From: Fremontodendron californicum
Taxonomy: Eukaryota > Streptophyta > Magnoliopsida > Malvales > Malvaceae
DNA: 64,000 nt
Direction of reading: 5' to 3'
NCBI GenBank assembly: GCA_030761205.1
Contig: JAULJL010000004.1
Coordinates: 23,781,172-23,845,171 of the forward strand
Below the pieces are notes generated by a model that saw only the letters and a program-made list of their open reading frames with translations, did not search any database and was not told where the DNA came from. Shown in pieces: positions 1 to 11,179 of the stretch. Each line of letters opens with the position of its first letter. Within the stretch, counting starts at the first letter, position 1. Both the position numbers and the translations under genes were made by a program.

Positions 1-3000
1 TCGGTGAAATCGGGAAGAATCACAGAAATGGCCCGACTTGGTAAGACCAAAGCCCCCAACGGATGAAGAATGATTAAAGAGGATAGCCCAAGGCTCATAT
101 TGAAGAAAATCTGAAAACCGGACTTGTTTTGAGCAAAATCGGGTTTCGGATGCAAAAGGGAAAATTTGGAAAATTTGGGAAAAACAGAAAATGGACTCCG
201 AAAATTCTGAAAATTTGTCAATCTCATTCTTAAATCATTTGAAAGAGATTGGTAAAAGAAAATCTTGATTCGGAGTTCGTTTGCAAAATGGCCAAATCCC
301 GGGCCTCCTATGTAGTAATTCAAAAAGGAAAATCCCGAAGAAATAGCAAATGAGCTCCAAATATTTTGAAACTTTGCAAATCTCATTTTTAAATTATTTG
401 GAAGAGATTGGCGAAAGAAAATCTTTATTCGGAGTTCGTTTGCAAAATGGCCAAATCCCGAGCCTCCTATGCAGTAATTCAAGCCGATAAATCCTGAAAA
501 AATACCAAATGAGCTCCAAAAAGTATGAAAACTTCCAGATCAAATTTTTAATTTATTTGGAAGAGATTGGTGAAGAAAAATCTTGATTTGGAGCTCGTTT
601 AAAAAATGGTAAAATGTAGGGGCATAAAAGGGCATTTTTGGAAGAAAAAATCCAAATAAATAGCAAACGGACTCGGATAATTTGAAAACTTCCAGAACTC
701 AATATTTTATTATTTTGGAAGTATTAAAAAAATAAAAATTTAATTTGGAGTCCGTTTGATATTTATTTGCATCCGGGGGCCAAAACGGTCATTTCACCCA
801 AGCAACCGAAAAGGGCTTCTTTGGGCCTTTCAAAAAATCAGAGTTGGGCTGGAAAAGAGAAGTGTTGGCCTGACCAAGCCCAAAGTAAGGATGAATCTTC
901 TGATTTTTCAATGAAATGGCTAAAAATCAAGAGTTAGTTAGAGATTCTCTTTGATCAAGCCATGGTGATTAAGCCACATAGGCCAAGAGAGATGTCAACA
1001 TTATTCTTTAACAGCTGTAATTTGAGAGAGCTGAGATGCTAATCTAAAGGTGGTAATTTCATGATTTTTCACCTTGAATTATTAGCCATTTGATGGAAAA
1101 TTGGTTACACAAAAAATGACAACATCCTAGGGGAGGAGAGAGGTAAAATTCTGCCAACATTAAAGGGAGGTCAGAATTTCGAATTTTCAACTTCATTTTG
1201 GCTGATTTCTCTTAGTTTTTCTTAGTTTTTCTCTTCTTGGTTGAAAGCAAAAAAGAAAAGTTTAGAAAAAAAATGAAAGTTTGAAGAGAAAAGCTTGAAA
1301 TATTAGCTTCTTGAGGTTGCTCTTGAGCACCAACTCTTGCACTTTCTTCATTTTCTATTCTTGTTTTTGCTATTTTGATTTCTACTTGGTGAGTTTCCAT
1401 TTTAAAATAATGTTTTTTATTGTTCTTTTAAGTTCTTACTTCATCTCTTTCTTAAGTATATTTTTTACATTTTGTTTTTACAATAAACTCACCATGGCCA
1501 AATGGCCTACATTATTTATTTTAAGTTGCTGTTTTGGGTTCATTTTACCATATTGTTTATGTTATTTTCTTTGACTTTGATGTTTTAAATGTTATGTTAC
1601 TTCATATTCTTGAGTTATATTTTAATTTGGTTGCTTTGTTTGTAGCCATTTATGTTTTAGATATCATGTTTTTGCATTATTAATTTTCTGTTTTCATGTT
1701 GTTTAAAATTGAGCATGTTTTAGATTTAGTATATCAAGTGTTTTAGATTTAGTATATGATTTTTGTTTTATATCTTAGTTGAGCATATTTTAGATTTAGT
1801 ATATTAAGTGTTTGTGAAAATGCTTGTGTGATTTTTGCATGATTTAAGTGTTATATTTTAGTTGAGCATGTTAGTATACCAAGTGTTTGTGAAAATGCCA
1901 TGCTTGTTGGAGCTTGAGGCCATTTGGCTACTCCATGTGTTTTGCATTGTGTGTTGCATTTTTTGCCATGTTAGTTGGTAGGTTTTTGCATTTATATGTC
2001 ATTTGATTTAGTTTTGCATGCTAGTATGCCAAGTGTTTGTGAAAATGCCATGTTTGCTTGTTACATTATGCTATTCGGCCCTCATGGAATTTTTACATTT
2101 TTTGTGCATTCTTGTCATGTTAGTTGATAGGTTAGCATTTTGCATGAATATTTGATTGAGTTTTTGGATTAAGCATGCTTTGTGTTTGTGAAAATGCCAT
2201 GCATATTTTAGTTATTAAGCTAGGTTTATTTGCCATGCATGTTCATGCATTTTAGGTCTAGGTTACATTAAATGCCATGCAAGTTCATTTAGGTCTAGGT
2301 CACTTTATGAATACCATGCATTTTTTCATGACATTTAGGTTTAAATCCATGCATTTCATGCATTATGTTTGCTGCATTATTTCATACATTTCATGTTCTT
2401 GCCACTTGAATAATGACTTGAGCCAATTAATGGTTCAAAGTCATGCTCTCTTGAGCACACTTGTGGAAAATTAAGTTTGTCAAGTTGATTATTCTACCTT
2501 TGTGATTTTTTTTACTTAGCCAATTTTTATCTAACTTTCAAAAAGTCCTAGCTACGGTTTGTAAGTCAATTTTTTTTAGGATTTTCAAATATTTTTACTT
2601 TGATTTTTAAATGATTTTATCAAAGGCAAAAATGTGTTGGCAAAGCAGTTTTTTTCCCTTCCAAAACTCGTACATCTCTGATTTTTCTGGGAATTCATCT
2701 TTAATCCGAAAATTAAGCCGATTTTTTTCCGTGTAGTTTTACATGTCCTGAGTCTCCATTAAGCTTTTCAGAATTTTTTGAATTTTTAAAAATAGGGTAA
2801 AAAATCATGGATTAAAACTGGACAGTGGAGTCAGAATTGAATTTAAAGAAAAATCATTTTTCTGTTTTGGTTAAGTTACTTAGAGTGGGCTGATTAGGAG
2901 GGTTAGCTACTGACTTAGGATAGTCTATAAGCCTTTTTAAACTCTAAAAATGGTTTTTCAAGTCTCGGGTTAAGGGTAGTCAAGTCCGAATTTTTAAACT

Positions 3001-4664
3001 TAGGAAGTTAGAGCCATTTAAAAAAGATTTAGCCCAGTTTTTATTTTTAATTCAAGCTTTTCAAAATTGTTTTCAAACAATCACAAAGTATTTTGGTTTT
3101 AGAATATTTAATTTGACATATTTTCCTAAGGTAGCCGGATATCTTTTTAAATATACGGATTTCCTTAATAAAAGGAAAAAATACATTTCATGCATTGCAT
3201 TTTTCATATTCATGCATTTTATATAATATGTGATTCTTGTTATAATAATTTCTATGATATTGTTATTATTTTGATTTATATTTTTTGATGTTATATGGTT
3301 TATAATATGGTTTTGAATATTCCATGATATCCTATGCTTTTATTTAGTTATTTTTTTGTCATATTATTTAGCATATACTATGTTCATGCATTATTATTTT
3401 CATTTTTATTTTCATGCATATTATATGATAGCATTATTTCATATTCCATCTCATTTAATTTATATGCCATATCATTCATGTTTTCCATGTCATTTAAATT
3501 ATTTCATTTCATATAGAATATGTTATGTTACTTAGGTTATTTTATTTCTTTTAGAAAATATCATGTTACTTAGGTTATTTCATTTCATATAGAATATATT
3601 ATATTACCTAGGTTATTTCATTTCATTTAGGATATATTATGTCATCTAGAATATTTTATTTCATTTAGATTATATCATATGACTTAGGATATTGCATTTC
3701 ATATAGAATGTATTATGTTACATAGGTCATTTTATTTCATTTAGATTATATCATATGACTTAGGATATTGCATTTCATATAGAATGTATTATGTTACATA
3801 GGTCATTTAATTTCATTCAGAATATATTATATAACTTAGGATATTCCATTTCATTTAGAATATGCTAAGGCATTCAAATCATGTCATGTCATTTAGGTTG
3901 CATTATATTATTTAGATTTTGCCATGTCATTTTATTTATGTCATGCATATAAATATTCATATCTTTTAAAATGTTTTCAAAAGGATAATGATTTTTTAAA
4001 AAAAAATAAAGATATTCCCGAGTTAAAATAATTCATGAGTTCTCTACCGGGTTTGCTGGAGGGAATATCATCAATTATCATTAATAAAGGAATATCTTTC
4101 TTTCAAAAAAAGAGAATGATTCGGAAAGTTTTTCAAAACTAATAAAAAATTTCTATATTTTGCCACGTTTGTTGCGGAATATAGGAAAATTTTGAATTTA
4201 TAAATTTCGAACCATTTTCAATTAAAAATGGAATTATTTTTCTTTAAATTGGGAATTAACTTGAAATACTAAATTTAAAACCAATTTTTACCGAGAGTTG
4301 AGATAACACACGATTAATAAGGTACCGATTTATACGGGCGTTGTGGGGGTGCTAATCCTTCCCCACACGTAACCGACTCCCGAACCCGTTTCTTTGATTT
4401 CTCTAGTTTAAAACGCAGACTTGAAATTGGTTTTTAAAATGTTTTAATTAATTTTTAAAATATTTTATAAAACCGGTTTTAATAGGTGGCCAATCACACC
4501 TAGCTAAAAAAGATTGGTGGCGACTCCATGTCTTTTTAAGGTCATTTTCAAAACCTTCATTTTTCTAGAGGAATTAAGTCGACTTTTCCTCGGTTTTTTT
4601 TAATGTCACGCTTAACGAATAATAAAGTCTTGCAATGAGACTCGTTATTTTTTAGGTTGCGACA
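1..4664 (+). mobile_element. Tat/Ogre-type LTR, 5' end outside the window
   Basis: This stretch is colinear with the reverse complement of the LTRs at 24914-29762 and 43203-47960, so it is the same LTR family in the opposite orientation. It enters the window already inside the LTR, with roughly 0.5 kb missing by comparison, and ends at 4664 with the same terminal GGTTGCGACA. A conserved GC-rich block lies at about 4322-4395 and a PBS-like TGGCGACTCC at 4518-4527. No primer-binding site follows the end, so this is a 3' LTR or a solo LTR, not a 5' LTR. Short open frames within it show no similarity to known proteins and I treat them as noise. Confidence 0.85.
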
Positions 4665-4668
4665 ATAG

Positions 4669-7281
4669 TCACCTAGACCTAAATGATCTTGCATGGCATT
4701 TAATGCAACCTAGGTCTAAAATGCATGGACATGCATGGCAAAATAAACCAAACCTAATAACTAAAACATACATGGAAATTACACAAACACAAGGCATGCT
4801 TAAACCAAAAACTCAACCAAATGTCATGAAAATGCAAACCTATCAACTAACATAGCCAAAATGCACATACAATGTAAAACACATGGAGTAACCGAATGGC
4901 CTCAAGCTCCAACAAGCATGGCATTTTTCACAAAAACTTGGTATACTTAAACTAATACTCAAATAAATGTCATGCAAATTCAAACCTATTAACTAACATA
5001 GCAAAAATGTACATACAATGTAAAACACATGGAGTAGCCGAATGGCTTCAAGCTCCAACAAGCATGGAATTTTCACAAACACTTGATATACTTAAACTAA
5101 ATACTCAAACAAATGTCATACAAATGCAAACCTATTAACTAACATAGCAAAAATGCACATACAATGTAAAACACATGGAGTAGCCGAATGGCTTCAAGCT
5201 CCAACAAGCATGGAATTTTCACAAACACTTGATATACTTGAACTAAAACATCAACAAATTTAAACATTATGGAAATAGAAAATTAAAAATGCAAGAACAT
5301 GATAATAAACTTATAAATGACAATAAACTTATAAATGACAACAAACAAGCAATCAAATTAGAACAAGCCTCAAGTATATATAGTAGAAGAATATTTAAAG
5401 CATCAAGACTAAAGAAAATAGCATGAATAACATGACAAATCAAACAAAAGAGCAACACTAAAAAAATCTGGGCCCTTCGGCTATGGTGAGGAAATAAGGA
5501 AAAAAAATTGTAAAAATTATTTTAAGAAAGATATGAAGAAAGAACTTAAGAAGAACATAAAAAGAAACACTTATTTAAAAAGAAAACTCACCAAATAATA
5601 ATCAAAAACAGCAAAAACCAGAATGGAAAATCAAGAAAGTGCAAGAGTTGGTGCTCAAAGCAACCTCAAGAAGCTATCTTTCAAGCTTTATCTCTTCAAA
5701 CTTTCCTTTTTTTTCTAAACTTTTTCTTTTTGCTTTCAACCAAGGAGAGAAAAAAAACTAAGCAAAACCAAGAAGAAATCTGAAAATAAATCCCAAAATG
5801 AAAATGCCCCTCCCCCGTTTAGGTTGGCCGAATTCTACCTCTCTCCTCCTAGGATGTTGTCATTTCGGTTCCAACTAATTTCCATCCAAGGGCTAGTGAT
5901 TCAAGGTGAAAAATCATGAAATTATCACCCTTAGATTAGGCCATCAGCTGTCCATAATTACAGCTATTCAAGAATAATGTTGACATTCTCCCTCTTCATG
6001 CATTGGCCCATGTGGCTTAATTACAATGGATTGATCAAAAAATCTCTAACTAACTCTTAATTCTTGGCTTTTTGATTGAAAAATCAGAAGCTTCCTCCTT
6101 CCTTTGGGCCTTGGCAGGCCAGCAGTTTCTTTTCCAGCCCAAGTCTGATTTTTTGAAAGGCTAAAAGAAGCCCTTTTCGGTTGCTTGGGTAAAATGACCA
6201 TTTTGCCCCCCGGATGCAAATACTTTAAATTCAAATTTTGCTTTTTTAATACTTTAAAAATAATAAAATATTGAATTTTGGAAGTTTTCAAAATTTTCCG
6301 AGTCCGTTTGCTATTTATTTAGATTTTTTTTCCAAAAATGCCCTTTCATGCCCCCACATTTTACCATTTTTTAAACGAGCTCCAAATCAAGATTTTTATT
6401 CACCAATCTCTTCCAAATAATTTAAAAGTGTGATCTGGAAGTTTTCATAATTTTTGGAACTCATTTGTTATTTTTTCGAGATTTATCTGCTTGAATTATT
6501 GCATAGGGGTTCGGGATTTGGCCATTTTGCAAACGAACTCCGAATCAAGATTTTATTTTGCCAATATCTTCCAAATAATTTAAAAATGAGATTCACAAAA
6601 TTTCAGAATTTTTGGAGTCCATTGGTTATTTTTTCGGGATTTATCTTCTTGAATTATTGCATAGGAGATCCGAGAATTGGCCATTTTGCAAACGAACTCC
6701 AAATCGAGATTTTATTTTGCCAATCTCTTTCAAATAATTTAAAAATGAGATTTGCAAATTTTCAGAAGATTTGGAGTTCATTTGCTATTTTTCTGGGATT
6801 TTCCTTCTTGAATTACTGCATAAGAGACCCGGGATTTGGCCATTTTGCAAACGAACTCCGAATCAAGATTTTATTTCACCATCTCTTCCAAATGATTTAA
6901 GAATGAGATTTGAAAATTTTTATAATTTTTGGAGTCCATTTGCTATTTTTCCCAAATTTTCCAATTTTGCCCTTTTGCCTTCGAAACCCGGTTTTGCTCA
7001 AAATAAGCCCGATTTTTAGATTTTCTTCAAACTGAGCCTTGGGCTATCCCTTTTTAATCATTCCTCATCCATTAGGGGCTTTGGCCTTACCAAGTCGGGC
7101 CATTTCTGTAATTCTTCCCAATTTCACCAAAATCCACCAAAAACCCTAATTCTCGATTTTCTCCTGGTTTGACTTTTCTTTCAGTTTCTCTTTTAAGTGG
7201 CTTCTCCATTACCCATAGTCAGTGCTTATCTTTCATTTTTCAATTGAACTTCAAATCTTGATTTTGAAAGTTGGTTGACTT
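4669..7281 (-). mobile_element. Partial LTR of the same family, inverted relative to the preceding LTR
   Basis: From about 4669 the sequence follows the same strand as 27140-29575 and 45310-47760 (the inner element's LTRs). It therefore runs opposite to 1-4664. It begins in mid-LTR and stops near 7281, where similarity to the LTR ends inside the run of TTGACTT motifs. A short internal deletion near 7225 removes a segment that the other copies keep. With the LTR at 1-4664 it forms a large inverted repeat with ~2.3-2.6-kb arms. Confidence 0.8.
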
Positions 7282-7299
7282 CTATGTAACTCGATGTTG

Positions 7300-7785
7300 A
7301 GAAATGTTTTGTATGAAGTTTCTATGAATTAATGAAAAACCATTGGTTTTGGAATCCGATCTTAAGGCAAATACCAATAGTTTCATCTTTTCATACCATA
7401 TATTCATAAAAGCATTTTTCATTATCAACTCATTCATTGCATTCATCTGTTTGTTTGTTGATAAACATGTACATTTCAATTATTCATACTTCCATACATT
7501 CAATAAATACTTTAATAAATCCATCATGAAGATTATAATCCATGATTTCTAAAAGGTGTGAAGATTGGGCGTCCTTCGAAAAACCCAGAGCTCCAGCACC
7601 AATACAACACCAGATCAAGAACCAGGGCTATGGAAGGGGGACAGATGGCTCGTATTGAAGGATTAGAAGGGGCTCAAAGGGAATTGCAAGAACAATTAGC
7701 AAGATCGCAAAAGCAGTTAGCAAAATCCCAAGAAGAGTCGAGAGAGTAGATAACAAAAATGATGGAAATGATGTCCACTATACTT
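7300..7785 (+). pseudogene. Gag N-terminal fragment with upstream leader of a Tat/Ogre element
   Basis: Translation of 7558-7749 gives a YNTRSRTRAM motif followed by a Gln/Lys/Ser-rich coiled coil (ELQEQLARSQKQLAKSQEES). It matches the start of gag of the inner element (39668-40003, minus strand: YNTRSQARAM and a QEQLAKSQEES coil). A stop codon sits at 7747-7749, and the frame then continues with a Met-rich stretch also present in the inner copy. The preceding ~200 bases, rich in TTCATT-type motifs, resemble the spacer upstream of that gag. The capsid and later parts are missing because the sequence switches at about 7785 to the inverted-repeat structure. Confidence 0.75.
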
Positions 7786-7786
7786 C

Positions 7787-7985
7787 GGCGATTTCCCTTG
7801 TGGTTTGCCTAAAAAAAAAAAAAAAATTCTACAATGTGAAGGGAAACCGCCACCAGCAGTGGCGATTTCCCTTCACAACAAATTTTTTTTAAATATTAAA
7901 ATTTAAAATTTAAATAAAAATTATATAATTAATAATTTAAAAAATTAAAAATTACTATATTCTAAAATTAAATTAAAATAATAAA
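7787..7985 (+). repeat. Left terminal inverted repeat
   Basis: It starts with GGCGATTTCCCTTGTGG. It contains a 43-nt hairpin at 7835-7877 (19-bp stem with one mismatch, 5-nt loop) and continues into AT-rich sequence that still mirrors the right copy. Confidence 0.75.
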
Positions 7986-8045
7986 AATTTATATAAATTA
8001 TATAGATTAATTTTTATATATATATTTTTTTTTTTATATTTTTTG

Positions 8046-8710
8046 AATAGTAAAATGGACTTTCGGGCAAAATATGTATAACGGTATTATTGTTGATGCG
8101 AACTCTCTCCCGATGTAATTTATTTTTTATTTAAATTTAATTATAAAATATATAAAAATATTTTTAATTATATAATTTTTATTCTCGGGCTTGGGCAAGG
8201 GAAATAAAAAAAGATATTGGACCTCAGCCCGTCTCGACCCATGGACACCTCTAGTCATAACCGTCGAAAATGTCCCTATCAATCTGGTACATCGAGACAC
8301 ATCTGGACTTGCCGGGCGGGCTACCCGGCCCGTGGATAGGTCTAGCTATGACCTTTATTCATACATAATCCACAACGCTTTATTTCCTTTGTCAAAGACC
8401 ATTTTGGGTTGGGCCGACCCGAAAGCCCATTTTACTATTCAAAAATTTTTAAAAATAAATTTTTATATTTATATATATTTTATAATTTAATTTAATTTAA
8501 ATAAATTTATTTATTTATTTAATAAGTAATAATTCAGGTTAGGCCGGCCGGCCCAAATTACAAAAACACTTATCCAAGCCCGGTCCAATACGATTCGGGC
8601 TCAATATTAAATTTTTTATTTTAATTTTTTTTAATAGTAAAACGGGCTTTCGGGCCAACCCAAGCTTAGCCTGAAATGGGCTTGGGCAAGAGAAATAAAA
8701 AAATATTAAA
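8046..8710. repeat. GGCCCG-rich repeat with hAT-like terminus
   Basis: The stretch repeats AATAGTAAAATGG-ACTTTCGGGC near 8046 and 8633 and carries it inverted near 8425-8450. TGGGCTTGGGCAAG-like segments occur at about 8187 and 8677. CACCTCTAG at about 8246-8254 reads TAGAGGTGTCC on the other strand, the form of many plant hAT-type ends. The boundaries and the number of elements are unclear. Confidence 0.4.
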
Positions 8711-8789
8711 ATATTAAAAAAATATTTTTATATATTTTATTATTAAATTTAAATAAAAAATTTAATTTATATATTTTTTATAAATTATA

Positions 8790-10825
8790 GCTGTCTATAC
8801 TCCATCCTAAGGAACTCAGTCATGAAATATTAAATCTCTCTCATAACAGAAGGAAAGCAAGAAGTACCCTATCGACTGAAGCTACACAAATCCTTAACTA
8901 CTGAATAACTAAAACTAATGGAAGGGCGTTAAGCTACCAATGAAGCAAACAAGGGCTACCAGAAGAACGACATCCATTTGTTTCCACAAGATAGTTGCGA
9001 GAGACCAATTCTCGATAAAGGAGAGTACGACAGAAGACAGGGTGAGACGAGCTATTGAAAGGCTTCAATTTACAGGTAAAGGACAGACTGATTGCATCTA
9101 CCGGGCACAAGACTTATTGGCTTAAGAAGGAAGCCAAAGAAATAAGGGATTCACTTACTTTTATAATAGGGAAAAAAGAGCTCTAATTGATGTTCCTGGT
9201 CTAGCTCAGTCAATGGTTACACTTGACACTAGGCAAGGATCATGGATGAGCAGGTTCAGGCGTAAGAAGAAATGAGAGGGGAAATAAGTGATTTTAGAGA
9301 CCAGCTAGCCAAGACTGTGAGCTTGCTCAGTGAGAAAGGGAAGGCCATTGTGGAGAGTTCCCAGCAGCAGCTTATCCACTGTCGAGAATGTAACTATGCC
9401 TGATCGTATCACAAGAGTCATCGTAGATAATGTCGATGCCGGTACCTCCTCATCATCAGATTCTCCCACCCACGGCCATAGTGATCCGAAAGTCCCGTGT
9501 GGAAGGGCTCTCGCTCAATGGATCAAAAGTACGTCGGGGATAACAGGCTGATGACTTCCAAGAGCTCTTATCGATGGAGTCGTTTGGCACCTCGATGTCA
9601 ACTCATCACATCCTAGGGTTGAAGAAGGTCCCAAGGGTTCAGTTGTAGGAATGCCGACCACTATATAAGCCATTAGTGGCTGAGAGAAAGCGAGCAGCAC
9701 CTTGTATAGGTTGGGTGGAGCTTGAAGAAGCGAGCCCCTATCAGAGAAAGACATTGCGCGCTAGCCTAGCTAGCTAGCGTTTTCCATTGACAAGCCTTTG
9801 CAAAAATCAAGGAGACCTTAGCGAACGCCCCAGTGATGATGGCTCCAATAGCAAGTAAGGAACTTAAGCTATATCTTGCTTTCAATGATAATGCTACAAA
9901 ATAGTGCTAGCACAGGATGCTTCGCCTGCTCCTTCCCCATGTCCACTAGCACTCTTGTCCAGCAAAGCGAAGAGAAGGCGAAAAAGCGCCACCGAAGTAG
10001 CATGAGCGTTTTCGATCTCACTCTTTACCGACAGTTGGTGGGAAGTCTGTTATAGATGACTATGACTCACCTTGATCTTAATCATGCAGTCCCTGTTTGA
10101 CTGCTGCCCCCATGTTATGATACTGAATCATTCCTCGTGAGATTACTGCCTGCTAAAGGAGCGATGCATAGTCACAACAGGTAAGTAACCTTATGGATAA
10201 GGATCTCTTATTGTGTTCCTAGAGCTTGGTCTTCTTTCTTTCCACCTCAACTTTCAAGTACCTCTCCCCAAAAAAGCATTGTTTTTACCACCCACAAAGA
10301 AAATATTTTGCTGCGAATGAACAAGATATTGAAGAATTGTCCATACGTAAAATAATAATTATTGATGCGGGCCTTTTCCACATAAAAATGGAATCTTTTG
10401 TTACGATAGAAGTCTTCGACTTTTCATGAAGTATGGACTGCTTAAAGAATGGGAGCCTTTACTTCCAATCCAAGGTATGGCCAAGACTGCTACCTCTTAT
10501 ACTTCCACACTTAAAGAAGAAGGGCTCTCAGGGAGCAGCTTCACCTTCGCCTTCTCTCCTTCCCAGGCAGGATTATAGGTTGTTTATATTAGCCTCCCAC
10601 GCACAATGTATTGACAGTGTGGAGTAGTAGGGGATAAAATTCACTCTGAATGCCGAGTTGCGCCAGATTATCTTTTAGGGAAGCATTTCACTCCTAGATT
10701 AAAGAGATGCGGAACTCTTTGATAGCAGGAACTTGAGACTCGGCTTAGTGTGTTACGTGATAAGGCCTCTCTTTAAGCATCAAAACAAGAGTTATAGGAG
10801 GCCAAGTAGGAGAGAGTGGCTCGTC
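8790..10825. other. Probable nuclear insertion of mitochondrial DNA (NUMT)
   Basis: The base composition shifts from very AT-rich to balanced at about 8790 and back at about 10825. The segment contains part of the mitochondrial-type large-subunit rRNA (9485-9645), which sits in otherwise noncoding DNA. The rest has no intact gene that I recognise; short open frames such as 8940-9125, 9330-9551 and 10226-10429 are not similar to proteins I know. The identification rests on the rRNA fragment plus composition. It could be a mosaic of several mitochondrial pieces, since only ~160 bases of rRNA are colinear. Confidence 0.55.
9485..9645 (+). rRNA. rrn26: Fragment of mitochondrial-type LSU (26S) rRNA gene, domain V
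   Basis: The segment includes GGGGATAACAGGCTGAT, GAGCTCTTATCGA, GTTTGGCACCTCGATGT and CTCATCACATCCT, all in the order of the universally conserved peptidyl-transferase region of 23S/26S rRNA. Similarity begins near 9485 and stops near 9645, just after GGTCCCAAGGGTTCAG. It is a ~160-nt relic and cannot give a functional rRNA. The reading differs from the bacterial consensus at scattered sites, as expected for a plant mitochondrial copy. I infer mitochondrial over plastid origin from memory of the family, not from alignment. Confidence 0.8.
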
Positions 10826-11014
10826 CATCTTATTATTATTTTAATTTTATAATTTTTAATTTTTTAAATAATAAATTGTATAATTTTTATTTTTATTTTT
10901 ATTTAATATTTAATATTTTAAAAAAAATTGTTGTGAAGGGAAATCACCACTGCTGGTGGCGATTTCCCTTCACATTGTAGAATTTTTTTTAACCAAACCA
11001 CAAGGGAAATCGCC
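10822..11014 (-). repeat. Right terminal inverted repeat
   Basis: This is the reverse complement of the left repeat, from the AT-rich flank through the hairpin at 10932-10974 to GGGAAATCGCC at 11004-11014. Its outer end overlaps the second hairpin of the array at 10932-11177. Confidence 0.75.
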
Positions 11015-11177
11015 ATGGAGGATGGCGATTTCCCTTGTGGTTTTTTTAAAAAATTTGTAAAAAATATACAAAGAAAATCGTCATGGGGGATGGCGATTTC
11101 CCTTGTAGTTTATTATAAATTTTTTTAAAAACATGTTGGGAAATCGCCATCAACCATGGCTATTTCTCAGCATGTTT
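10932..11177. repeat. Array of four regularly spaced 39-48-nt hairpins
   Basis: Hairpins lie at 10932-10974, 10998-11040, 11068-11106 and 11130-11177, starting 66, 70 and 62 bases apart and separated by AT-rich spacers. Each has a stem of about 17-21 bp and a ~5-nt loop, built round the same core GGGAAATCGCC / GGCGATTTCCC. The second stem is perfect over 19 bp and extends to 22 bp with its A/T flanks. The outer stem bases differ between units but still pair within each unit. Confidence 0.8.
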
Positions 11178-11179
11178 TC

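Larger units (their letters stand above)
7787..11014. mobile_element. Structure with ~200-bp terminal inverted repeats carrying mitochondrial-type DNA
   Basis: The left end (7787 to ~7985) and right end (~10822 to 11014) are inverted copies of each other. Reading inward, both show GGCGATTTCCCTTGTGG, an A/T run, CTACAATGTGAAGGG, a 43-nt hairpin and then AT-rich sequence. The interior holds a GGCCCG-rich repeat (8046-8710) and about 2 kb of different composition that includes an organellar rRNA fragment. It interrupts a retrotransposon gag fragment at about 7785, but the gag sequence does not resume after 11014. No clean target duplication is visible and no transposase is recognised. It could be a non-autonomous DNA transposon that captured organelle DNA, or a rearranged locus between two copies of a hairpin repeat. 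Confidence 0.6.

Noticed and set aside
4665..4700. Primer-binding site after the LTR at 4664
   Set aside because: The following sequence is ATAGTCACCTAGACC, which lacks TGGCGACTCC; it belongs to the next LTR fragment.
6454..7019. Repeated protein-like frames (…GHFANEL…) in the LTR fragment, also at 28789-29161
   Set aside because: Internal repeats of the LTR give these readings; they are broken differently in each copy and have no start context or family match.
9200..9275. Possible tRNA (GGTCTAGCTCAGT motif) in the mitochondrial-type segment
   Set aside because: A box A-like string is present, but no matching box B and no cloverleaf could be formed.
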